NCBI GenBank assembly: GCA_045661205.1
Contig: JAZRFE010000048.1
Coordinates: forward strand, 1-20,919
Direction of reading: 5' to 3'
Origin: HGM04593 sp045661205
GTDB lineage: Bacteria; Bacteroidota; Bacteroidia; Bacteroidales; Bacteroidaceae
DNA: 20,919 bases
Both the position numbers and the translations under genes were made by a program. Under the pieces are notes generated by a model, which was given only the letters and a program-made list of their open reading frames with translations, searched no databases and was not told the origin of the DNA. Positions 6,415 to 13,872 of this stretch are shown piece after piece. Position 1 is the stretch's first letter. Every line of letters begins with the position of its first letter.

Positions 6415-8463
6415 ATGTTCAAACTGAGACAACGCACCATCATCGAGACACTATTGGTAGTATCCTGCATTGCACTTATTGTGTACTTTATGCCGCGCGA
6501 CACAAACTTCAACTACCACTTCAGCATCAACACCCCTTGGGGCTACGGGCAACTGATGTCCGACTTCGACTTTCCTATCTATAAGAGCGATTTCAAGGTA
6601 GAGGCCGAACGCGACAGTCTGCTAAAGAATTTCCAACCATACTTCACACAGGACAGCACAGCCACAGAGAAGGCTCTCGCCCGATTCAGCAACGACTACA
6701 ACAAAAGTTTCGCAGCATACATTACGCCGCAACAGTACAACACCTACCGTCAGCGACTCATCAACGCCTACAAACGAGGCATCGTCTCACTGGAGAGTTC
6801 CGAAAAAATAAAGCGTGACAGCCTGTACAACATCAAGATAATCAACGGCAACATAGCCCTATCGTCGAACATCAACAATCTTAACACCATAAAATCGGTG
6901 TACGAGCAGCTTATCTACAACGACACGTTGCCCAAGGAGACACTGCGCATGCTGAAACTCGAAGAGTACATACAGCCAAACATCATCTACGACTCGGTAA
7001 AGACCAGTCTGGCACTGAAAGAGCTAGAAGCATCGGTATCGTTGAGCGACGGCATTGTACAGAAAGGACAGAAAATCATCAGTCGCGGCGAGATTGTAGA
7101 CGAGAAACTGTATCAGACACTGCACTCCTATCAGTATGAGTGGAATAAACGCACCAACGAAAAACGCCACACATGGCTCACCCTGCTGGGGCAGATACTC
7201 ATAACCACAATGGCACTGCTTGGAATGGTGGCCTTCATAAACGTCTACCGCCCAATCTTTTTGAGACAGCAGAACAAGTTCATCCTCATATTCCTGCTCA
7301 TCACCATCTTCTGCATAACGGTGGGAGCAATGGTGCGCACACACACCGGAAACGTCTTCATGATACCCTTTGCAATGGTACCCCTTCTGTTGTGTCTCTT
7401 CGTAGACTCACGCACAGCCTTCATGGCACACATCATACAGATATTCATCTGCTCCACAATGCTGTCGGCACCGCACATCTTCATCCTCGTGCAGATAGCA
7501 GGCGGTGCAGCAGCCATTTTCAGTCTGCGCGAACTGACAGCACGTTCACAATTGTTCCGCACCATGTTCATAATTCTCATATGCCACATACTCACCTGCT
7601 TCGCATACGAGCTAATCACTGAAAACAGCATAGAGAAAATAAGCCTTAGCACATATATCTACTTCCTCATAAGCGGCGGTCTGTTGCTCATTGCCTACCC
7701 CCTGATGTTCGCAATAGAAAAGATATTCGGATTCACATCGGCCGTAACCCTCATTGAGCTGTCGAACATCAACAACGAGCTGCTGGGCAAACTCTCGCAA
7801 GACGCACCCGGAACCTTCCAGCACTCCATGCAGGTGGGTAACCTCGCAGCCGAAGCTGCACGACGCATAGGCGCAAACAGCATAGAGGTGCGTACCGGCG
7901 CACTCTACCACGACATCGGTAAAATTAAGAACCCCATCTACTTCACCGAAAACCAAAGCGGAGGCATCAGCCCCCACAACAACCTGCCCCCAGAGGAGAG
8001 CGCAAGAATCATCCTGCAACATGTGAAAGACGGTATTACCATAGCCCGCGCCCATCACCTGCCGCAAAGTATCACCGACTTTATCACCACGCACCACGGC
8101 ACCTCAAAGACAGGCTATTTCTACATCACATACAAGAACGCCCACCCCGACGAAGAGGTAGACGAAAAGCTCTTCACATACGAGGGGCCGCAACCAAGAA
8201 CACGCGAACAGGCAATATTGATGATGGCCGACAGCGTGGAAGCAGCGTCGCACAGCCTCAAGGAGTACACCGAGAGCAACATTCATGCACTTGTAGACAA
8301 GATAATCGACGCACAGCAGGAGAACGGTCAGTTCAGCCTTGCACCACTCACCTTCAAGGACATCGACACCATAAAAACAACCTTCAAGGAGCGTCTTAAA
8401 GCAATATACCACACACGCATCAGCTACCCCGAAGCCGAAAAGGCTAAAGGCGGAAAACAATAG
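6415..8463 (+). CDS. 7TM-HD family phosphohydrolase (PgpH-type, probable c-di-AMP phosphodiesterase)
   Basis: This 682-residue membrane protein has an N-terminal transmembrane segment (about 11-26), a large extracytoplasmic 7TMR-HDED domain (about 30-250), a block of membrane helices (about 254-436) and a cytoplasmic HD domain. HD-domain metal ligands are H470 (FQHSM), H499-D500 (LYHDIGK), H546/H547 (RAHHLP), H560/H561 (TTHHG) and the later MADSVE aspartate. Listeria PgpH with this architecture hydrolyses the second messenger c-di-AMP; the same reaction is inferred here. I chose ATG 6415 because AAGGAG lies 7 bases upstream and the protein then starts just before the first membrane segment. 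A TTG at 6337 would add 26 residues with no family support. The next gene begins 7 bases after the stop. Confidence 0.9.
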   Translation: MFKLRQRTIIETLLVVSCIALIVYFMPRDTNFNYHFSINTPWGYGQLMSDFDFPIYKSDFKVEAERDSLLKNFQPYFTQDSTATEKALARFSNDYNKSFAAYITPQQYNTYRQRLINAYKRGIVSLESSEKIKRDSLYNIKIINGNIALSSNINNLNTIKSVYEQLIYNDTLPKETLRMLKLEEYIQPNIIYDSVKTSLALKELEASVSLSDGIVQKGQKIISRGEIVDEKLYQTLHSYQYEWNKRTNEKRHTWLTLLGQILITTMALLGMVAFINVYRPIFLRQQNKFILIFLLITIFCITVGAMVRTHTGNVFMIPFAMVPLLLCLFVDSRTAFMAHIIQIFICSTMLSAPHIFILVQIAGGAAAIFSLRELTARSQLFRTMFIILICHILTCFAYELITENSIEKISLSTYIYFLISGGLLLIAYPLMFAIEKIFGFTSAVTLIELSNINNELLGKLSQDAPGTFQHSMQVGNLAAEAARRIGANSIEVRTGALYHDIGKIKNPIYFTENQSGGISPHNNLPPEESARIILQHVKDGITIARAHHLPQSITDFITTHHGTSKTGYFYITYKNAHPDEEVDEKLFTYEGPQPRTREQAILMMADSVEAASHSLKEYTESNIHALVDKIIDAQQENGQFSLAPLTFKDIDTIKTTFKERLKAIYHTRISYPEAEKAKGGKQ

Positions 8464-8470
8464 GCCTACC

Positions 8471-9739
8471 ATGACAAGAAAGGATATTCTACGCTACATA
8501 TGGAAATACGGAATGGTGACGCACGACAAACTGCGCACCGTTTCGGGCAAGAAGATAGACGTTGCAAACATAGGCGAGGAGAATGGCGGCACCTTCGAGA
8601 ACGCCTGCATAATGATTGACGGAAACCAACGCAACGGCAACATCGCCATAGAGCCAGCCACGCGCGACGACAGCGTGGCACTCAGCATAGTGTCGCCCGA
8701 GAACACATGCCCCACCAACCCCGATGCCACCTTAATAATAGAGACAAGCAAGCACTTCGACGAGGAATACCTTGCAATCGTCTGTGGCAAACAGCCATGC
8801 GTGGAGACAATAAACGAGACCGGCACTTTGCACATAAACAGCTACCTCTCGCGTCTGCTCATAGAGCGCATAGAGGACAAAGCCCGCCGCATAACAGCCA
8901 CACACAACCTGAGCGACAAACGGTGGGAAGAGACCCTGTTCCGCACCCTTGCCCGCAATTTCGGATTCGGCATACAGGGCGAAGCCTTCGAGCAGTGGGC
9001 AAACATCCTCGACCTCACAGCACTGGGCAAACACCGCGACAACCTGTTGCAGATAGAGGCAGTATTTTTCGGTCAGGCAGGCCTTTTGGAGATAGAGAGC
9101 ATCCCCGAATACTACCGTATGGAAGCCGAGAGAACCCCCTACTTCACAGAACTGAAGAAGGAGTACAAATTCCTGTCGGCAAAGTTCAACCTGCAACAAA
9201 CCGACCACACAATATGGCGCAGCGGAGGCAGCGGTACACCCCATCTGCGCATAGCACGTCTGGCAGCAATGTACCACAGAGGCAATGTCACCCTCTCGGG
9301 AATAGCCGAGTGCGACACTCTCGACGAACTTAAAAGATTGCTACAGACACCGCTCGGCGGATATTGGAGCAACCGCACACACTTCGGAGGCACCACCACA
9401 ACCGCCAAACCCGAAAGCATCAGCACCAAGCACCTGCATCTGCTTATAATAAACACCATCGTACCCATACTCTACTCCTACGGCAAACACCGCAAGGACA
9501 ACAACCTATGCAACAAGGCCGAGGATCATCTGCACCTGCTGCCCCCCGAGGACAACGGCATCATACGCACATGGGAGAAGATGGGACTGCATGCCAACTG
9601 CGCAGCCGACAGCCAGGCACTCATACAGCTGAAAAAGGAGTATTGCAACAAGAAAAGATGCCTCGAATGCCAATTTGCATACAGGTATCTGAAAAGCCTG
9701 CTCGGGAAATATATTGATTTCACACAACTTTCTAATTAA
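8471..9739 (+). CDS. DUF2851 family protein, divergent N-terminus
   Basis: This 422-residue protein of unknown function is recognised as DUF2851, a family common in Bacteroidetes. The central and C-terminal parts are well kept: LARNFGFGIQGEAFEQWA, QIEAVFFGQAGLLE, the HLHLLIINTIVPILYSYGKH block, and the closing QLKKEYCNKKRCLECQFAYRYL with clustered cysteines that might bind metal. The first 95 residues are eroded relative to the family as I remember it. The DAGPDF-type motif, the GNVEIH motif (here GNIAIE, about 56-61) and the following H-HD/VILHVV block are altered or shortened. It lies 7 bases after the HD phosphohydrolase, so the two are probably one operon. No function is assigned. Confidence 0.85.
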   Translation: MTRKDILRYIWKYGMVTHDKLRTVSGKKIDVANIGEENGGTFENACIMIDGNQRNGNIAIEPATRDDSVALSIVSPENTCPTNPDATLIIETSKHFDEEYLAIVCGKQPCVETINETGTLHINSYLSRLLIERIEDKARRITATHNLSDKRWEETLFRTLARNFGFGIQGEAFEQWANILDLTALGKHRDNLLQIEAVFFGQAGLLEIESIPEYYRMEAERTPYFTELKKEYKFLSAKFNLQQTDHTIWRSGGSGTPHLRIARLAAMYHRGNVTLSGIAECDTLDELKRLLQTPLGGYWSNRTHFGGTTTTAKPESISTKHLHLLIINTIVPILYSYGKHRKDNNLCNKAEDHLHLLPPEDNGIIRTWEKMGLHANCAADSQALIQLKKEYCNKKRCLECQFAYRYLKSLLGKYIDFTQLSN

Positions 9740-9779
9740 AAAGTAATAATTCTACAAACACCAACCTGCATTTGTAATG

Positions 9780-9787
9780 TACTTTTG
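9780..9787 (+). promoter_or_regulatory. Possible -7 box ahead of the muramidase-fragment gene
   Basis: TACTTTTG matches TAnnTTTG about 27 bases upstream of the ATG at 9814. I do not see a well-spaced TTTG upstream, so support is partial. Confidence 0.4.
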
Positions 9788-9813
9788 TATAAACATTCAA
9801 TTATACATACAAA

Positions 9814-10200
9814 ATGAAAGACAAAAAATACAACAAAGCAGAATGGGATACGTATGGTTTTGGTTTGTTAGACAACACAAATATCATGAAGTTAGTCCAT
9901 GATTTTTCAGTTCATTCAGGACCGTATATTGCGATTACATACCTACAACAAATCTTAAATAAAAAAGGACATAATCTAACCACAGATGGATATATCGGAG
10001 AAAAAACTAATAACGCAGTAAATTCGGTTAATGAAAATTGGCTAAAAACCGAAATACAAAAACATCGCGCTCAACACTGTGATAAAATAGTAGACAAACA
10101 CCCAGAACAAAAATATTTTATAAAAGGTTGGTTTAACCGCATAAACGACATTGGTCGAAAATGCGGTTGCGATACCATATTTAAAAGTAGACATTTTTAA
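9814..10200 (+). CDS. Peptidoglycan-binding domain protein, C-terminal fragment of a GH108-type muramidase
   Basis: This 128-residue cytosolic-looking protein has no signal peptide. Residues about 25-115 resemble the C-terminal peptidoglycan-binding domain (PG_binding_3) that follows the GH108 catalytic domain in phage-like N-acetylmuramidases. Matching blocks are VHDFSVHSGPYIAITYLQQIL (like FDFAVNSGPGRAIKLLQ), DGYIGEKTNNAVN, and HPEQKYFIKGWFNRI near the end. The GH108 N-terminal half with the catalytic Glu is absent, and nothing upstream restores it. It is therefore a remnant, or a binding module without lysis activity. The gene is AT-rich compared with its C-ending-codon neighbours, which suggests acquisition. 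It lies 12 bases ahead of the lipoprotein gene and probably shares its message. Confidence 0.65.
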   Translation: MKDKKYNKAEWDTYGFGLLDNTNIMKLVHDFSVHSGPYIAITYLQQILNKKGHNLTTDGYIGEKTNNAVNSVNENWLKTEIQKHRAQHCDKIVDKHPEQKYFIKGWFNRINDIGRKCGCDTIFKSRHF

Positions 10201-10212
10201 TACTTAAACACC

Positions 10213-11205
10213 ATGAAACAATTTGTGCTACTCATCTTCGCATTGGCAATACTCGCGTGCAACAAAAACGAAAAACCGATAGACGTTACAGGTATCACTC
10301 CCTCGCCATTTATCGGCTATTGGGAAGAGGCTAGCGAAAACGACTCCATTAAAAATCTATCCATTAGAATTGGCGAGAGGAATGACTCACTGCTAGTGGC
10401 ATTCTATTGGGAAAGCAAAAGAGTTTCATATATTACAAGCGAGCCGTTCAAAGATGCAAAGAGAGAGATAATCCCACAAGCATGTATCGCAGTTCCCCAA
10501 AGCGGTAACAAGGCTATCGGCAATATTGTCAACCAATACTTCAGTGTATACAACCTCTATCCCAATAACGAGTATTACGAACTTGTTTTTGAATTGAAAA
10601 CACTCGACACACTCACATATAAGATAACAGGTGAAACAAATTATTGGCCGGACAGCGCCACATTAGTGCGACGCAATAACGACAATCAACATTTCTCAAC
10701 AGAAACAGTAGAAGTGTATAGGGAAAATTATCTTGTTGCCGACGTCGATGTCAATGCGCCAAACAATTTTAATATTACGGGAACTGTACCTACCATTTTC
10801 ATAGGCAAATGGAGTTGGGAGAAAAACGGAGTGTGGAACGATTTTAATATATCAATTGGCGAGAGAAACGACTCGTTGCTAATTGCCTGCGGAGGTTTTT
10901 TTTATGGTGGCAGAAAGATACAACCAATCGAATATGACGATAAAGATAGAATCATTCCGAATGCACGTCTAGCAATTCCAAAGAGCGGAAATACTGCACG
11001 TGGAACGTTTGCAAATTCACGCATGAATTTCTTTTATAGCATAGATACATGCGACTATGCAATAAGTTTGGAACTAAAAAGCTACAATACTCTGATTTTT
11101 AAAACAGAAAAGCCCATTGGCTATTGGCCTGACAGCGCAGTAATGGTGCGTACCGGACACAAGAGCGAGCCATTCACCGAAGATCTGTCACATTTCTACA
11201 AATAG
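10213..11205 (+). CDS. Lipoprotein with two copies of one domain, function unknown
   Basis: This 330-residue protein starts with a lipoprotein signal (hydrophobic 4-15, lipobox ILAC with the lipidated Cys at 16), so it should be membrane-anchored outside the cytoplasm. The mature part is a tandem duplication: about 27-156 and 189-316. Both copies contain FIG-W near the start, then IGERNDSLL, then IIP-A--A-P-SGN-A-G, then a beta strand run and YWPDSA--VR at the end. Each copy looks beta-rich. I do not recognise the family. It follows the muramidase fragment by 12 bases. A long hairpin at 11231-11270 lies after it. Base composition is less GC-rich than in the flanking DUF2851 and DUF5020 genes. 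Confidence 0.8.
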   Translation: MKQFVLLIFALAILACNKNEKPIDVTGITPSPFIGYWEEASENDSIKNLSIRIGERNDSLLVAFYWESKRVSYITSEPFKDAKREIIPQACIAVPQSGNKAIGNIVNQYFSVYNLYPNNEYYELVFELKTLDTLTYKITGETNYWPDSATLVRRNNDNQHFSTETVEVYRENYLVADVDVNAPNNFNITGTVPTIFIGKWSWEKNGVWNDFNISIGERNDSLLIACGGFFYGGRKIQPIEYDDKDRIIPNARLAIPKSGNTARGTFANSRMNFFYSIDTCDYAISLELKSYNTLIFKTEKPIGYWPDSAVMVRTGHKSEPFTEDLSHFYK

Positions 11206-11230
11206 AGAAACCAGCATTTAAAAACACCAA

Positions 11231-11270
11231 AATGTGGGTAAACGACATTTTTCAGTCGTCTGCCCACATT
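11231..11270 (+). terminator. Long hairpin, probable terminator of the lipoprotein unit
   Basis: Arms 11231-11246 and 11255-11270 give 10 pairs, one mismatch and 5 more pairs around an 8-base loop. It lies 25 bases after the lipoprotein stop. A T-rich stretch is missing on the plus side, so termination is inferred from position and strength. The TTTTT on the minus side would only serve a minus-strand transcript, and no gene there needs it. Confidence 0.55.
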
Positions 11271-11339
11271 GCCATTATCCGGTTATTAAAAAAATATCTC
11301 TTTTTTAAACGGAGTTTAACATTTAATGCACAAAATCAT

Positions 11340-11347
11340 TATTTTTG
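11340..11347 (+). promoter_or_regulatory. Probable -7 box of the DUF5020-permease unit
   Basis: TATTTTTG matches TAnnTTTG 79 bases upstream of the DUF5020 ATG. The -33 region has only a weak TTTA at 21 bases distance. Predicted leader is about 70 bases. I saw no purine riboswitch core in this leader. Confidence 0.45.
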
Positions 11348-11426
11348 CATTCATAAACCCTGCACACAGAAAAACACACAAGAGCAAGGCTTTTTAAAAT
11401 ATAAAGAGTAACTAATTACTATTACT

Positions 11427-12134
11427 ATGAAAAAACTTTCAACGATTCTTGTTCTGACAACCCTGTTTGTCACAATGTCGTCCGAAGCATTCGGACAGAA
11501 CATACAAATTCACCACGATCTGGAGCGTGAAGTTACAACCACCACAGTTGAAATGTTCCGCCCCGACGCAGGAGGAAGCACCTTCTTCTTCGTAGACCTC
11601 GATTACAGCCCCAAAGTAAGCGGAGCCTATTGGGAGATTGCCCGCGAATTCTGCTTCTGGCAGCAGAGCAAATATAACTGGCTCTCCATCCACGCCGAGT
11701 TCAACGGAGGTATGAACTCAGAAGCAGGATCTTTCAACAACTCATGGCTCGCAGGTTTCACCTATTCGGGACACTCAAAAGACTGGAGCAAGACCTGGTC
11801 GCTCTCGGCAATGTACAAATATATCCCCGGCACAGTAGACACCAAAGGCAAAAAGCAGGTACACAACTTCCAGATTACAGGCGTGTGGAACCTCGACTTC
11901 TTCAACCACTGGATATCTTTCAACGGCTTTGCTGACTTCTGGCGCGAACACTATGCATGGCAGGGCACAGAATTTATCTTCCTCGCCGAGCCACAGCTGT
12001 GGATAAACCTTAAAAACATCAAAGGATGGGAAAAGATTAACCTGAGCCTCGGCACGGAGGTCGAAATCTCCAACAATTTTGTAGAAGAAGGCTTAGAAGT
12101 AATGCCCACCTTAGCCGCAAAATGGACTTTTTAA
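11427..12134 (+). CDS. DUF5020 outer-membrane protein (Tsx-like nucleoside channel fold)
   Basis: This 235-residue protein has a signal peptide (basic KK, hydrophobic 6-19, probable cleavage after AFG before Q24). The rest is a string of amphipathic, aromatic-rich beta strands ending in KWTF, the C-terminal Phe typical of outer-membrane barrels. It matches my memory of the DUF5020 family, which is related to the Tsx nucleoside channels of Gram-negative bacteria. It lies 13 bases before a purine permease, which supports a role in letting nucleosides or nucleobases through the outer membrane. The transport role is inferred from fold and neighbour and has not been shown. Confidence 0.8.
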   Translation: MKKLSTILVLTTLFVTMSSEAFGQNIQIHHDLEREVTTTTVEMFRPDAGGSTFFFVDLDYSPKVSGAYWEIAREFCFWQQSKYNWLSIHAEFNGGMNSEAGSFNNSWLAGFTYSGHSKDWSKTWSLSAMYKYIPGTVDTKGKKQVHNFQITGVWNLDFFNHWISFNGFADFWREHYAWQGTEFIFLAEPQLWINLKNIKGWEKINLSLGTEVEISNNFVEEGLEVMPTLAAKWTF

Positions 12135-12147
12135 AACACGATAAAAT

Positions 12148-13440
12148 ATGCTTAAAAAATTATTCGGGTTCGACGCAACCCAAACAACAGTAAAAACCGA
12201 AATTACTGCCGGCTTGACCACATTCCTCACAATGTCATATATCCTTGCAGTAAACCCCTCGATATTCAGCAAGCTCGAAGGAATGCCCGGCGGAGCAGTA
12301 TTCACATCGACAGCCCTTGCAGCAATCATCGGCAGCCTCGCAATGGCATTCATAGGCAAAATGCCCTTCGGACTTGCCCCGGGCATGGGCCTCAACGCAT
12401 TCTTTGTGTTCAGCGTATGTCTGGGCATGGGCTATTCATGGCAGTTTGCACTGACAGCAGTATTCATCGAAGGCCTCATATTCATACTGCTTACACTGAC
12501 CAACGTGCGTGAAGCCATAGTAAAAGCAATCCCCATGAGTCTGAGAAACGCCATTGGAGCAGGAATAGGACTTTTCATCGCCTTCATAGGTTTGGCAAGC
12601 GCCGGTGTAGTGGTGCCCAACGAAGCAACACTCGTAACCCTTGGCGATATCACATCAGGCTCGGCACTCCTGGCAATCATAGGACTCATCATCACAGGCT
12701 TCATGTATGTAAAAAAAGTCCCCGGAGCAATCCTCATAGGAATCATCGCCACCATGATTATAGGAATCCCCATGGTAGTGACAGAATTCAAAGGAATCAT
12801 GTCGAAACCCGAATCAATCGCACCCATCTTCTGCCAGTTCGAGTGGGACCAGGTGTTCACACTTGATATGTTGGTGGTAGTATTCACATTCCTCTTCATC
12901 GACATGTTCGACACACTGGGCACCCTTGTAGGCGTCTGCACAAAGGCAAACATGATTGACGAAAAAGGTAATATAAAAAGAGTGAAGGAAGCATTCATGG
13001 CCGACTCCATCGCAACAACAGCAGGAGCCATGCTGGGAACATCTACCACCACCACATACGTAGAGAGCGCAGCCGGCGTGACACAAGGTGGCCGTTCGGG
13101 CCTTACAGCCCTCGTCGTAGCATGCTGCTTTGCAGTAGCACTCTTCTTCTCGCCCCTATTCCTCTCTATCCCCGCAGCCGCAACAGCCCCTGCACTCGTC
13201 ATCGTCGGCCTGCTGATGTTCGAGCCCGTCGTAAAATTTCCTTTCAACGACCTTACAGAGTCAATACCCGCATTCATCTGCATTATAATGATGCCCTTAA
13301 CATACTCTATCTCAAACGGCATCCTGTTGGGAATGATATCTTATGTACTGATGAACGTTATTTGTGGTAACTTCAAGCGTATCACACCCACAATGTATAT
13401 ACTCGCAATACTTTTCATTCTAAAGTATATTTTCATCTAA
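12148..13440 (+). CDS. Purine permease, NCS2 family AzgA/PbuG type
   Basis: This 430-residue inner-membrane transporter belongs to the adenine/guanine/hypoxanthine branch of the nucleobase-cation symporters. Family marks include the N-terminal TVKTEITAGLTTFLTMSYIL, the GLAPGMGLNAFF loop, FIDMFDTLGTLVGV, and the block TSTTTTYVESAAGVTQGGRSG that lines the substrate site. About 12-14 hydrophobic segments fill the length, as usual for the family. It is co-transcribed with the DUF5020 barrel gene (13-base gap). The exact purine cannot be read from the sequence; xanthine/uracil members of NCS2 have a different signature. A 26-bp palindrome starts 12 bases after the stop. Confidence 0.92.
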   Translation: MLKKLFGFDATQTTVKTEITAGLTTFLTMSYILAVNPSIFSKLEGMPGGAVFTSTALAAIIGSLAMAFIGKMPFGLAPGMGLNAFFVFSVCLGMGYSWQFALTAVFIEGLIFILLTLTNVREAIVKAIPMSLRNAIGAGIGLFIAFIGLASAGVVVPNEATLVTLGDITSGSALLAIIGLIITGFMYVKKVPGAILIGIIATMIIGIPMVVTEFKGIMSKPESIAPIFCQFEWDQVFTLDMLVVVFTFLFIDMFDTLGTLVGVCTKANMIDEKGNIKRVKEAFMADSIATTAGAMLGTSTTTTYVESAAGVTQGGRSGLTALVVACCFAVALFFSPLFLSIPAAATAPALVIVGLLMFEPVVKFPFNDLTESIPAFICIIMMPLTYSISNGILLGMISYVLMNVICGNFKRITPTMYILAILFILKYIFI

Positions 13441-13451
13441 AAGAGTTACAG

Positions 13452-13505
13452 ATACAGTTCGAGCCCCAAAGTTTGAAAATTCAAACTTTGGGGCTCGAAC
13501 TGTAT
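13452..13505 (+). repeat. 26-bp perfect palindrome after the permease gene
   Basis: Arms 13452-13477 and 13480-13505 are fully complementary with only two central bases between them (in RNA the loop would be AAAT closed by the remaining pairs). It is placed as a terminator for the DUF5020-permease unit, and is equally strong for transcripts coming from the other side. No T-run follows on either strand. An origin in a mobile element or a recombination site is possible. Confidence 0.85.
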
Positions 13506-13690
13506 ATCAATTATTCTCTACAAGTGGTGCCACCAGAATCCTTGAACCATCGCTTTAATATACGCTGCTTCAATTACTTACGATTTGGCAACGGCTCAAA
13601 AAAGGCCATTTCCATAATTGTATCACTCGATTTTTTCACAATTTTGCATCGAAATCGAGGGGCAATTTTGGCAGTTTTTCGGGGTAATTT

Positions 13691-13717
13691 CAGTTGGTTA
13701 GTCGCACTAACCAACTG
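13691..13717. repeat. 12-bp hairpin with GGTTAGT core
   Basis: CAGTTGGTTAGT and its complement flank a CGC loop. The inner seven bases, GGTTAGT/ACTAACC, recur in the hairpin at 13749-13765. No T-run follows, so it is not an obvious terminator. Confidence 0.75.
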
Positions 13718-13748
13718 CTTGGTATTCTACTTGATAAATGCTTCAACC

Positions 13749-13765
13749 GGTTAGTATTACTAACC
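13749..13765. repeat. 7-bp hairpin with the same GGTTAGT core
   Basis: GGTTAGT (13749-13755) and ACTAACC (13759-13765) flank ATT. It repeats the core of the hairpin 32 bases to its left, suggesting duplicated sites for a protein or a common structural origin. Confidence 0.65.
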
Positions 13766-13766
13766 A

Positions 13767-13808
13767 CTTCAAAAAACAAAACAACTCGTGAGCGATACTC
13801 ACGAGTTG
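13767..13808 (-). terminator. Intrinsic terminator of the restriction-modification operon
   Basis: On the minus strand an 11-bp perfect stem (13808-13798 with 13792-13782, loop 13797-13793) is followed by TTTTGTTTTTTG. It stands 65 bases after the stop of the last operon gene at 13873. Confidence 0.88.
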
Positions 13809-13872
13809 CTTGGTTTAATCCTCTCGGTCATTATAAAATCGAATGGATATTTTGGTCATAGGTATATAGTAT

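Larger units (their letters stand above)
13441..13872. other. Gene-free junction rich in hairpins between permease and restriction operon
   Basis: This 432-base stretch separates the core-like permease from the accessory operon. It holds the palindrome at 13452-13505, two GGTTAGT/ACTAACC hairpins at 13691-13717 and 13749-13765, and the terminator at 13767-13808. A short minus-strand reading frame ending at 13574 (46 codons back to TTG 13714, ending in FFEPLPNRK) has no credible start and may be a decayed gene tail. A plus-strand frame beginning inside the palindrome is not convincing. Confidence 0.6.

Noticed and set aside
4590..6584. Plus-strand open frame of 664 codons antisense to gltX
   Set aside because: It lies over a perfectly recognisable gltX and the divergent leader. 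Its translation has no family features and it arises from the codon bias of the opposite strand.
7024..9727. Several minus-strand open frames opposite the HD and DUF2851 genes
   Set aside because: They are Cys- and Arg-rich shadows of C-ending codons on the plus strand, without starts or motifs of their own.
11206..11426. Possible purine riboswitch before the DUF5020-permease unit
   Set aside because: I looked for the conserved purine aptamer loops and junction and did not find them; only a terminator-like hairpin and a -7 box are visible.
13452..13560. tRNA-like stretch (TTCGAGCCCC and GGTTCAAGG pieces) as a possible tRNA fragment or attachment site
   Set aside because: The pieces do not pair into a T-arm and acceptor, and one lies within the palindrome, so the likeness is superficial.
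13473..13754. Plus-strand open frame of 93 codons after the permease
   Set aside because: It begins with TTG inside the long palindrome and crosses a hairpin, with no similarity I recognise.
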